Position numbers and translations under genes: made by a program. Below, piece after piece: positions 45,035-53,289 of a stretch of 64,000 nucleotides of DNA (position 1 is the stretch's first letter; the number at the start of each line of letters is the position of its first letter). A model generated the notes under the pieces. That model worked only from the letters and a program-made list of their open reading frames with translations. It did not search any database and was not told the DNA's origin. The stretch comes from Mesonia sp. (GTDB lineage: Bacteria; Bacteroidota; Bacteroidia; Flavobacteriales; Flavobacteriaceae). The stretch spans positions 1-64,000 of the forward strand of contig DTTX01000003.1 of the NCBI GenBank assembly GCA_012964435.1, given 5' to 3'.

Positions 45035-48000
45035 TTGAAATTAATTCAAATTATTGTCTTTTTTTCATTTGTTTCTGCATTTTCTCAAGGTATAAGCGTC
45101 GATAATTCATATACGGCAAATCAACTTGTAGATATGCTTTTGAATGATGCCTGCGTAGAAGTTTCGAATATTTCGATGTCTTCTAACATCTCTGTGGGAA
45201 ATTTTGATAGTAATAATAGTGATTTTCCGATTGACGGCGGAGTAATACTTCGAAGTGGAGAGGTGGTAGAATCTGCTGGAGTTTATACGGGTCAAAACCT
45301 AACCACGCAAGCCAATAATAATACCGATCAAGATCTGCAGAATATAGCAAATAGTTCTGGGCAATCTATACCGGTTACCGATGTTGCATTTTTACAATTC
45401 GATTTTGTGCCTATATCTAATAAAGTTAGTTTCGATTTTTTAATGGCATCAAATGAGTATGGTGAATATCAATGCATATCTAATGACGCTATTGGTTTTG
45501 TGCTAAAAAATTTAGATACTGGTGAAAGCACTAACATCGGGGTTATACCGCAAACTGTTGTTCCTGTATCTGTTAAAAATATTCGTGATAATATTTATAA
45601 CGCTTCTTGCGTAGCAGATAATGAAGAATATTTCGATACCTATAACGTAAGTAATCCAGAGAATTCTTCTGTAAATATGAGAGGGTTTACGCAAATAATG
45701 ACTGCTCAGGCAGATTTACAGCCGGGAGATACTTACCAAATTCGATTTTTAGTTGGAGATTCTAACGATGCGCAATTTGATACCTCAGTTTTCTTAGCGG
45801 CAGGAAGTTTTGAAACAAAGTTAGATCTTGGCGAAGATGAAACACTTTGTGGTAACGAAACATTGACGCTTAATACCCAGGTAGATGCCAATGTTTATCA
45901 GCACGCTTGGTATAAGGATGGTGAATTAATTGTTGGAGAGACAGGTACTACGTATACAGTTACTACTGGAGGATTTTATGATGTAGTAGTCACAAATAAC
46001 GATGGAGATTGTAGTGTAAGTGATCAAATAGTCTTAAATCAATTTGAAGTAGGGGAACCCGAAAATTTAGAGTTATGTTACAGTTCTGGAGGGTATGAAA
46101 TACCATTGCTTCAAATTATGTATAATGAGATTATTATAGGAGGACCTGTTTCAATATATGATGTAGCCTTTTTTTACAGTGAAGAAGAAGCTCAGAATTA
46201 TGAAAATCCTATTACTGTTGAATTTCTCGAAGACAATGATGGGATTATAGTCTTACCACCAAATGAGAACAGTATACAAACTATTTGGGCTGTTGCGCAA
46301 AGTAATGATGGTTCAGAATGTTATGTAATGGTAAGTTTTGATATTATTGAGAACCCACTACCCGACCCACACGAGGGAATAGAAAATTTAGTGGTTTGTG
46401 ATACGTATGTTCTTCCAGATTTAGAAGAGGGTTATACTTATTCTAATCCAGATGTAGATTTACAACCGGGGATGGTACTAACAGAAGACATTACCGTACA
46501 AATTAATTCTCCATTAAACGAATTTGGTTGTGGTAATTATACAGCATATTCTGTAAAATTTATTCAGCAATATATAGAAGAATTGCAGGCTTCTCAAACA
46601 GCTTGTGATGCTTTTATAGTACCTGCAATATTATCAGATTATGTTACCTATTATACCGAGATCGATGGTCCTAACGGCAATGGTGAGATCATTGAACCCG
46701 GTACAAGTTTTACAGAAGATGTAATTATTTATGCTTATGCCGAAATTGACGGAGTGATCTGTGTAAATGAGCCAATCGAAAAAACTGTTATCCCAAGACC
46801 TCAGCTACCGGAATTTACAAATATCGTCACTTGTGAAGATTATTATACCCTACCGGAAATAGTAATAGACACTCCGTATGATTATGCAGGCTATTTTACA
46901 GCACCGAACGGTGAAGGAGAAGAATTGCCTGCAGGTACGCAGATAGATAGTTTTCAGCAAATTTATGCATACGCAGTATTAAGCTCAGATAATGGCACGT
47001 GTTATGACCAAGATACATTTAATATAAAAGTGATCCCGGAGTTTGATGATGTTGAACAATGCAAGGAGTTTATGCTCGAAGGTTACCCAGAAATGGTAAA
47101 ATATTACACAGAACCACTTGGCGAAGGAGTAGAGATTGAAACCGATAGTTTGTTAACAGAATCTCAAACTATTTATGTATATGCAGCTACTAACTTACCT
47201 AACTGTACAGATTATCTTTCTTTTGATTTAAATATATTCGATGCTCCACCGGTAGATTCTTTGGCTAATGTATCGCTTTTGTGTGACTCAGATTCTTTTA
47301 TTCTACCAGAATTGAACAACGGAAATTATTTTACTGAGCCTTTGGGAGGTGGAGATCAATTATTTGCCGGCGATGTAATAACAGAGCCACAAACAGTATA
47401 CATTTATAATGGTGAAGATTTAGATTGTTATAGTGAAATTTCTTTTGAAATTGAAAACGATTACTTGCCTCAATTAGAGAATTTTACGGATCTTTATGAA
47501 TGTGATTATTATGAATTAGAATCACCAGCTCAAGGTAATTTTTATACAGAAACACTTGGTGGTGGGCAAATGTTAAATAGTGGTGATATTATTACAGAAA
47601 CCCAACTCATTTATATTTATATAGATGGCGGTCCTAATTCTCCATGTTTTCAAGAAAAAGCTTTTACGGTTAATATTGTAGACGCAGATATTGATGGAGA
47701 TTTTGAAGATGTTTCTGTTTGCGATGAATATATTTTACCGGAGCTAGAAGAGGGAAACTATTTTACAGAAAGTGGAGGAGAAGGAACTATGTTACCGGCA
47801 GGTACCAGTATTACAGAAACTCAAGATATTTATGTGTATTTAGAAAAAGGAGTGCGCGTTTTTTGTATTGGTGAAGATGTTTTTACAGTTACTGTTTCTT
47901 CAACACCAGAGCTTCCAAATTATCAAGATATCGAAGCGTGTGGAAGTTATTCATTACCAGATTTACCTAGTTTAGATGCAAGTTTGGGATATTATTGGAG

Positions 48001-48886
48001 TCCTTATGGTCAAGATGAAATTTCTTCCGATGATTATTTATTTTCTGAACCGGGTAATTATACAATTTATGTATATGCGGCTTCAGAAGAGAATCAAAGT
48101 TGTGATGATCAAGAGCAATTTCAAATAACCATTTATCCTTTATTAGATTTTGAAGTTGAAGGCGGTACTTTATGTCTAGATCCTGAAACAGGTGAAGTTC
48201 AAGAACCTTTGTTGTTAGAGTCGGGCATAGATCCTTCAGAATTTCAAATTGATTGGTTTTTAAATGGAAACTTGGTATATACCGGAGAAAACTTTCTTGT
48301 AGATACTCCCGGAGAGTACACGATAGAAACTACAAAATTAACTCCTGAAAATGGAGCAAATTGCAACTACAATCCAACTAGTGTTGAAGTAAATGCCTCA
48401 AGTGTACCAATTGTTGAGGCAAATGTGAGTGAAGACTTTTCAGATATTGCTTCTATAACTGTTATTGTTATTGAAGGTTATGGAGAATATATGTTTCAAT
48501 TAGATAATGCTCCTTTTCAATGGGATAATGTGTTTAATAATGTCTCTTCAGGTGAGCACTTAATTACAGTAACCGATGTTGGGGGTAATTGTGGTGAAGT
48601 AGAATTAATAGTCGATGTTTTAAACTATCCGAAATTCTTTACGCCAAATAACGATGGTGTAAATGACACTTGGAATATTACAGATTTGTCGAATAATCGA
48701 GATGCGATGATTTACATTCACGATAGATTTGGTAAACTTTTAGTCAGTTTTCCTCCATCTCGAGGAGAATGGGACGGTGTTTATAACGGAGCAAATATGC
48801 CGAGCAATGATTATTGGTTTAAAGTGATCTATACTCGTGACGGAAAACAAAAAGAATTTGTCTCTCACTTTACTTTAAAACGATAA
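45035..48886 (+). CDS. T9SS type B secreted repeat protein, choice-of-anchor L domain
   Basis: A 1283-residue cell-surface or secreted protein. The start is TTG at 45035, giving signal peptide MKLIQIIVFFSFVSAFSQG; no ATG fits. An N-terminal choice-of-anchor L domain (about residues 25-260, FLMASNEYGEYQC) and an Ig-like segment (about 270-335) are followed by about eight divergent 65-80-residue modules (454-1035) of the form CxxYxLPEL...YFTE..GG..L..G..IT..Q.IYVY. A gliding-motility-associated C-terminal sorting domain ends it (FFTPNNDGVNDTWNI, GKLLVSF, PSNDYWFKVIY). Export is by the type 9 secretion system; the role may be adhesion or gliding, but this is inferred. Confidence 0.88.
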   Translation: MKLIQIIVFFSFVSAFSQGISVDNSYTANQLVDMLLNDACVEVSNISMSSNISVGNFDSNNSDFPIDGGVILRSGEVVESAGVYTGQNLTTQANNNTDQDLQNIANSSGQSIPVTDVAFLQFDFVPISNKVSFDFLMASNEYGEYQCISNDAIGFVLKNLDTGESTNIGVIPQTVVPVSVKNIRDNIYNASCVADNEEYFDTYNVSNPENSSVNMRGFTQIMTAQADLQPGDTYQIRFLVGDSNDAQFDTSVFLAAGSFETKLDLGEDETLCGNETLTLNTQVDANVYQHAWYKDGELIVGETGTTYTVTTGGFYDVVVTNNDGDCSVSDQIVLNQFEVGEPENLELCYSSGGYEIPLLQIMYNEIIIGGPVSIYDVAFFYSEEEAQNYENPITVEFLEDNDGIIVLPPNENSIQTIWAVAQSNDGSECYVMVSFDIIENPLPDPHEGIENLVVCDTYVLPDLEEGYTYSNPDVDLQPGMVLTEDITVQINSPLNEFGCGNYTAYSVKFIQQYIEELQASQTACDAFIVPAILSDYVTYYTEIDGPNGNGEIIEPGTSFTEDVIIYAYAEIDGVICVNEPIEKTVIPRPQLPEFTNIVTCEDYYTLPEIVIDTPYDYAGYFTAPNGEGEELPAGTQIDSFQQIYAYAVLSSDNGTCYDQDTFNIKVIPEFDDVEQCKEFMLEGYPEMVKYYTEPLGEGVEIETDSLLTESQTIYVYAATNLPNCTDYLSFDLNIFDAPPVDSLANVSLLCDSDSFILPELNNGNYFTEPLGGGDQLFAGDVITEPQTVYIYNGEDLDCYSEISFEIENDYLPQLENFTDLYECDYYELESPAQGNFYTETLGGGQMLNSGDIITETQLIYIYIDGGPNSPCFQEKAFTVNIVDADIDGDFEDVSVCDEYILPELEEGNYFTESGGEGTMLPAGTSITETQDIYVYLEKGVRVFCIGEDVFTVTVSSTPELPNYQDIEACGSYSLPDLPSLDASLGYYWSPYGQDEISSDDYLFSEPGNYTIYVYAASEENQSCDDQEQFQITIYPLLDFEVEGGTLCLDPETGEVQEPLLLESGIDPSEFQIDWFLNGNLVYTGENFLVDTPGEYTIETTKLTPENGANCNYNPTSVEVNASSVPIVEANVSEDFSDIASITVIVIEGYGEYMFQLDNAPFQWDNVFNNVSSGEHLITVTDVGGNCGEVELIVDVLNYPKFFTPNNDGVNDTWNITDLSNNRDAMIYIHDRFGKLLVSFPPSRGEWDGVYNGANMPSNDYWFKVIYTRDGKQKEFVSHFTLKR

Positions 48887-48888
48887 GC

Positions 48889-49458
48889 TTACTTCTTATA
48901 ATTTTCGGCAACTTTTTCGACTTCTAAATACCAATCTTCGCCAAATTTTTTAATGAGCGCTTCTTTTACAAATTTGTAAATAGGGATTTGCAGTTCTTTT
49001 CCTAAAGAGCAGGCATCATCACAAATTGGCCAACGATGATAATTTACAGCTGCAAATTGAGAATACGATTGTACGCGAACCGGGTAAAGCTCGCAAGAAA
49101 TAGGTTTTTTCCAATCTATTTTGCCGGCGCGGTAAGCACCTTCAATTCCGCAAAGTGCAGTGCCCTTATCATCAAAAGTAACATAAGCACATTCGGCGCC
49201 ATTTACGAGCGGAGTTTCATATTCGCCAAAATCATTTTTAATATGTGTGCCTTGTGCTTCAATCGCTTCAATGCCCTCTTTTCTTAAAAAAGGTTTCACT
49301 TCAGCATATACTTCTTTTAGCTTTTCAATTTCATCTTCTTCTACGGGAGCGCCGGCTTCACCTTCTACACAACACGCGCCTTTACAAGCAGAAAGATTAC
49401 ACACAAAATCTTTCTCTATAATATCTTCTGAAACTATGGTTTTTCCTATCTGAAACAT
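48889..49458 (-). CDS. DUF3109 family Cys-rich protein
   Basis: The 189-residue cytosolic protein of unknown function has a cysteine cluster near the N-terminus (VCNLSACKGACCVEGEAG) and further cysteines in CGIEGAYRAG, CELYPVRV and CDDACSLG, which probably bind zinc or iron as in YkgJ-like proteins. The ATG at 49458 is chosen since a strong promoter (TTG at 49489-49491, TACCTTTG at 49463-49470 on the minus strand) leaves only 4 nt before it. It converges on the T9SS protein gene with a 2-nt gap. Confidence 0.87.
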   Translation of the reverse strand: MFQIGKTIVSEDIIEKDFVCNLSACKGACCVEGEAGAPVEEDEIEKLKEVYAEVKPFLRKEGIEAIEAQGTHIKNDFGEYETPLVNGAECAYVTFDDKGTALCGIEGAYRAGKIDWKKPISCELYPVRVQSYSQFAAVNYHRWPICDDACSLGKELQIPIYKFVKEALIKKFGEDWYLEVEKVAENYKK

Positions 49459-49462
49459 TTGG

Positions 49463-49491
49463 CAAAGGTAATATGATTTTTTTGTAAGCAA
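49463..49491 (-). promoter_or_regulatory. Promoter of the DUF3109 gene
   Basis: Minus strand TTG (49491-49489) and TACCTTTG (49470-49463), spacer 18 nt, ending 4 nt before the ATG. The mRNA is predicted to start at or beside the start codon. Confidence 0.6.
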
Positions 49492-49572
49492 TAAAATTTT
49501 AGACGACAATCTTAGCTGAAAATTTTATAAAATATTTTACAAATTATTGCTGGCAAGTGTTTGAAAATAAAA

Positions 49573-49580
49573 TACTTTTG
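49573..49580 (+). promoter_or_regulatory. -7 promoter box of marC
   Basis: TACTTTTG fits TAnnTTTG, 24 nt before the ATG at 49605; a TTG at 49547-49549 could be a slightly distant -33 element (23-nt spacer). Confidence 0.5.
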
Positions 49581-49604
49581 CGCGCATTTTGAAAAACATT
49601 AGTT

Positions 49605-50180
49605 ATGGGTTTTGACTTTAAAGAAATTTTTACTGCCGGAATGATTCTATTTGCGGTGATCGATATTATCGGTAGCATCCCAATTATTGTAGATCTACGT
49701 AAAAAAGTAGGACATATACAGAGTGAAAAAGCTTCTGTAGTGGCTGCTATTTTAATGATCGTTTTTCTTTTTGTGGGGGAAGAAATTCTTAATCTTATCG
49801 GGATCGATGTTAACTCGTTTGCCGTAGCAGGTTCTTTTATTCTGTTCTTTTTAGCGATCGAAATGATTTTAGGTGTTCAGCTTTATAAAGATGATGCGCC
49901 AGAAACTGCGGCGATCGTACCTTTGGCATTCCCATTAATTGCAGGAGCGGGAACGATGACTTCTATACTTTCGCTTCGCGCAGAATACCATACGATCAAC
50001 ATTATAATTGCGATTTTAATAAATATCATCATCGTTTATTTAGTATTGAAATCTTCCGGAAAAATTGAACGCGTGTTAGGAAAACAGGGAATTAATGTGA
50101 TACGTAAAATTTTTGGTGTAGTTTTGTTAGCCATAGCGGTAAAATTATTTGCGGCCAACATTCAAAATTTATTCAATTAA
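49605..50180 (+). CDS. MarC-family integral membrane protein
   Basis: The 191-residue inner-membrane protein has about six helices and shows the MarC/UPF0056 features: DIIGSIPIIVDL in helix 1, GEEILNLIGI, and PLAFPLIAGAGTMTSILSL as the conserved central loop. The family was once linked to antibiotic resistance in E. coli, but that link was not upheld; function unknown. A 65-residue membrane protein gene begins 1 nt after its stop, so the two are co-transcribed. Confidence 0.92.
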   Translation: MGFDFKEIFTAGMILFAVIDIIGSIPIIVDLRKKVGHIQSEKASVVAAILMIVFLFVGEEILNLIGIDVNSFAVAGSFILFFLAIEMILGVQLYKDDAPETAAIVPLAFPLIAGAGTMTSILSLRAEYHTINIIIAILINIIIVYLVLKSSGKIERVLGKQGINVIRKIFGVVLLAIAVKLFAANIQNLFN

Positions 50181-50181
50181 A

Positions 50182-50379
50182 ATGAAGTATTTTATTTACT
50201 TTTTAATGCTTTGCGCATTAGGATTATTAATTTACAACGTCACGATTATCGATTTTAACGACCTGATGGCAAAAGATAGTAAAGTAGCTGTTGCTTGCGT
50301 TCTTTCTTCTTTATGTGTAATTGTGTTAATGCTTATCTTACTAATTTCCAGAGAAATTAAGAAAAAGGCTGAGGCTTAA
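50182..50379 (+). CDS. Small two-helix membrane protein
   Basis: The ATG at 50182 is chosen because it follows the marC stop by 1 nt and avoids an 11-codon extension inside marC. The 65-residue product has two membrane helices (about residues 3-21 and 37-56, MKYFIYFLMLCALGLLIYN and VACVLSSLCVIVLMLILLI) and a basic tail. I do not recognise the family. Its stop overlaps the convergent S41 protease gene by 4 nt. Confidence 0.75.
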   Translation: MKYFIYFLMLCALGLLIYNVTIIDFNDLMAKDSKVAVACVLSSLCVIVLMLILLISREIKKKAEA

Positions 50380-51959
50380 TCGAGCGCAAGTAATTTCTGA
50401 ATCATTTTATCGTCTTCACCGATAATTTTTTGAGCGGCATTAGTGCCAAAAAGTTGTTCTGCCATTGTGGCTCTCAAATACTTTTTGAGTAAATAACGGT
50501 AATTCTTGGTTCTAAAATCGAAATTGAATTCTTTTAAGTAGTCAATATAATTCTGAAGTGTTTCGTCGGTAACCAATTCCCTTTCGTTAAATTCTTCTTG
50601 AGTTATATTGTTGAAGTAATTTCTGTCTTTTTCAAGAATATTGAAGATAAAGCGATCCATCACGCCGCCTTTCAGCATATAATTGAGGCTTTCTTTTTCG
50701 TAATCGGTATCTTTTGCTACAAAAACGTCAGGAATAATTCCGCCGCCACCATAGACTACCTTTCCTCCGGGAGTTTCATAACGAAGTGAATCGTTAACAC
50801 TTATGCTATCTCTGCTTTGAAGTTCGCCATTACTATAGCGGCTTAAATATTCTTCAAAATATTCTTTGTTGTTTCCGTGATCGTAAGGTTTTTGGATAGA
50901 GCGACCGGTTGGCGTGTAGTAACGAGCAACAGTTAGTCTAACGGCACTACCATCGCCTAAATTCATCTCGCGTTGTACCAATCCTTTACCATAAGATCTT
51001 CTTCCTACGATCGTGCCTACGTCGTTATCTTGTAGCGCTCCGGCAACAATTTCACTAGCGGAAGCTGAGTTTTCATTGATCAACACAAAAACTTTTGAAT
51101 TTTCGAATCGCCCTTTTTTGGTGGCAAAAGTCTTTTTGATCTCGCCTGATTTATTTTTTGTGAAAACAATTAGTTTTTTATCGCTTAAAAATTCATCGGC
51201 AATTTTTACGGCTTGGTCTAAATATCCGCCGCCATTATCTCTTAGATCTAAAGCTAATTCTTTTGCTCCTTGAGCGATTAAATTTTCGATCGCGGTTTCA
51301 AACTCTTTATAAGTGCTTTCTGCAAATCGGTTCACTTTAATGTAGCCTAACTTTTTATTCAGCATATAAGCGGCATCGACACTTTTAATAGGAATCGTGC
51401 CTCGTTTCACTTTAAAATCTAGCAGTTTTTCGCTTCCGTTACGTTTAATCTTTAAGTTAACGGAGGTGTTTATTTTTCCTTTTAATAACGATGAAAGAGA
51501 ATCTGTGTTGATCGTTTTTTGTGCTAACTCTATTCCGTCTGCATAAAGAATGCGGTCTCCGGCTTTAATACCTGCTTTTTCACTTGGGCCGTTTGCTAAA
51601 GGCTTGATCACAGCGATAGTGTCATTCAGCGTATAAAAACTAATACCAATGCCTACAAAATCTCCTTTCATATTTTCGGCAAGCGCATCGTATTTTTGCT
51701 TCGGAATATAAGTTGAATGCGGATCTAGATCTTCTAAAATGCTATTCACCGTCACATCAACAATACTATCGGTATTTACATTGTCTACATATTCGTAGTC
51801 GATGTAGTCGATAAGTCGGTTGAGCTTTTCTTTTTTAGCATTAGCGGTAAAAAGACCTTCAGAAGAATCTGAAAAATCTAAACTGGCGCCAATAAAAACA
51901 CCAAAAGCGCAAGCTGCGCCAATAATTAAAGGAAGATATTTTTTAGAGTAACCGCTCAA
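50376..51959 (-). CDS. S41-family C-terminal processing peptidase
   Basis: The 527-residue periplasmic serine protease is held by an N-terminal helix (about residues 8-28). Then come a helical domain, a PDZ domain (about 100-180, GIGISFYTL, ADGIELAQ) and the peptidase domain with catalytic S302 (NSASASEIVAGAL) and K325 (GRRSYGKGLVQ). It trims or degrades exported proteins by their C-termini. A dCMP deaminase gene lies 6 nt upstream, so they probably form an operon. Confidence 0.95.
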   Translation of the reverse strand: MSGYSKKYLPLIIGAACAFGVFIGASLDFSDSSEGLFTANAKKEKLNRLIDYIDYEYVDNVNTDSIVDVTVNSILEDLDPHSTYIPKQKYDALAENMKGDFVGIGISFYTLNDTIAVIKPLANGPSEKAGIKAGDRILYADGIELAQKTINTDSLSSLLKGKINTSVNLKIKRNGSEKLLDFKVKRGTIPIKSVDAAYMLNKKLGYIKVNRFAESTYKEFETAIENLIAQGAKELALDLRDNGGGYLDQAVKIADEFLSDKKLIVFTKNKSGEIKKTFATKKGRFENSKVFVLINENSASASEIVAGALQDNDVGTIVGRRSYGKGLVQREMNLGDGSAVRLTVARYYTPTGRSIQKPYDHGNNKEYFEEYLSRYSNGELQSRDSISVNDSLRYETPGGKVVYGGGGIIPDVFVAKDTDYEKESLNYMLKGGVMDRFIFNILEKDRNYFNNITQEEFNERELVTDETLQNYIDYLKEFNFDFRTKNYRYLLKKYLRATMAEQLFGTNAAQKIIGEDDKMIQKLLALD

Positions 51960-51965
51960 GTATTT

Positions 51966-52397
51966 TTAGTCGTTTAAGTCTGTAATTTGTTCGATGGTAA
52001 CGCCGGCTTTTTCTAAAAAGCCTAAGCCGGAATTATCTTTATATCCGTTTTGATAAACTACACGTTTTATGCCAGCTTGATGAATAAGCTTGCTACATTC
52101 TTTACAAGGCGACATCGTAATGTATAACGTCGCATTTTTACAAGATTGTGTAGAACCGGCAACTTTTAATATCGCGTTAGCTTCCGCATGTAAAACATAC
52201 CACTTAGTTAAACCTTCTTGATCTTCACAGCAATTCTCGAAACCGCTGGGCGTACCGTTATACCCGTCTGAAATGATCATGCGGTCTTTTACGATAATGG
52301 CGCCTACTTGCTTCCGCTTACAATGAGATAATTTACCCCATTCTACGGCCATTCTTAAATAAGCTTTATCAAACTTTAGCTGTTTTTCTGCAGACAT
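51966..52397 (-). CDS. dCMP deaminase (ComEB-like)
   Basis: The 143-residue zinc enzyme converts dCMP to dUMP for thymidylate synthesis. Motifs: HAEANAIL (zinc His and catalytic Glu) and PCKECSKLI (two zinc Cys), with the upstream CKRKQVGAIIVKD and ISDGYNGTPSGFENCC. The extra cysteine-rich NCCEDQEG segment is typical of the ComEB-type dCMP deaminases. Gene 1 of a likely two-gene unit with the S41 protease. Confidence 0.9.
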   Translation of the reverse strand: MSAEKQLKFDKAYLRMAVEWGKLSHCKRKQVGAIIVKDRMIISDGYNGTPSGFENCCEDQEGLTKWYVLHAEANAILKVAGSTQSCKNATLYITMSPCKECSKLIHQAGIKRVVYQNGYKDNSGLGFLEKAGVTIEQITDLND

Positions 52398-52472
52398 TTT
52401 TCAGCATTTAGAACTGTAAATTTAAAAGAATAATTTTTCTTTTTCAGCCTTTAAAAAACAATAAACAAGATT

Positions 52473-53057
52473 TTACCAAATATTACTTTCTAATAACATA
52501 GGGATTATCAGTCCGATCACGATAGAAGAAACGACCAAAACCCAGTCTCTTTTTGAATAGTTGAAAATTGACTGAAAGATCAAAGCAAGAATTAATACCA
52601 CAATAACTACAATGGCTTGTGCGGCTTCAATACCCAAGGCAAATTCTAAAAGCCAAACAAATTTATCGGTACCGGAACCTACAGAACCCATAAAAAAGGA
52701 AGAAAAACCTAAGCCATGAATTACGCCAAAGAAAAGTGTTGTGGCAAAGAGAACACCCATCCCGCCATCTTTTGGCGTTTTACCGGCGCGAATTAAATTA
52801 TAAAGCGCAGTAATAAAAATTGTTACTGGTATTAAAAATTCAACATAAGCAGAATTTACTTTTACAATATTAAAAGTCGCTAAAATTAAGGCTAATGTGT
52901 GACCTAAAGTAAAGGTAGTGACTAGCCAAAACACGCGTTTCCATTCTAAAAAAGTATATGAAGCTACCAATACAATTAAAAAGAGCACGTGATCGTAAGC
53001 ATTCCAATCTAAAACGTGGGTAAGACCAAGCTTAAAGTAAATCCAAAATTCGTTCAT
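52473..53057 (-). CDS. HupE/UreJ-family membrane protein
   Basis: The 194-residue inner-membrane protein has about six helices. It shows the HupE/UreJ pattern: LTHVLDWNAYDHVLFLI at the N-terminus, TFTLGHTLALIL, IHGLGFSSFFM and GIEAAQAIVVIVV. The histidines suggest metal (Ni, Co or similar) binding. No urease or hydrogenase genes are near. It is divergent from the siderophore receptor gene with a 232-nt gap holding operator-like repeats. Confidence 0.88.
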   Translation of the reverse strand: MNEFWIYFKLGLTHVLDWNAYDHVLFLIVLVASYTFLEWKRVFWLVTTFTLGHTLALILATFNIVKVNSAYVEFLIPVTIFITALYNLIRAGKTPKDGGMGVLFATTLFFGVIHGLGFSSFFMGSVGSGTDKFVWLLEFALGIEAAQAIVVIVVLILALIFQSIFNYSKRDWVLVVSSIVIGLIIPMLLESNIW

Positions 53058-53201
53058 AGTTGAGGTAAGTAATTTATTGGGATATTCAAATCTACATTTT
53101 TCCTGTTGAAAAGCCTAAAAAACTGTTAAAAAGAAAAATAGAAATTTAAGGAAGCCAAGTTGTATTCTATGATCTTCAAATTCAGATTCATATAAAATTT
53201 A

Positions 53202-53278
53202 TTTAAATTAAATCTAAATTAATTTTAAATATCAGTTCTTACATTATACTTTTGCAATCAATTTTAAATCAGTCTAAA
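53202..53278 (+). promoter_or_regulatory. Promoter and two metal-repressor-like operators, siderophore receptor
   Basis: TACTTTTG at 53247-53254 fits the -7 box. TTTAAATTAAATCTAAA (53202-53218) and TTTAAATCAGTCTAAA (53263-53278) are inverted-repeat sites with 5- and 4-nt spacers; the second covers the predicted start site. The first differs by one base from the feoAB site. The match suggests iron-dependent repression. Confidence 0.5.
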
Positions 53279-53289
53279 TTACAATTAAG

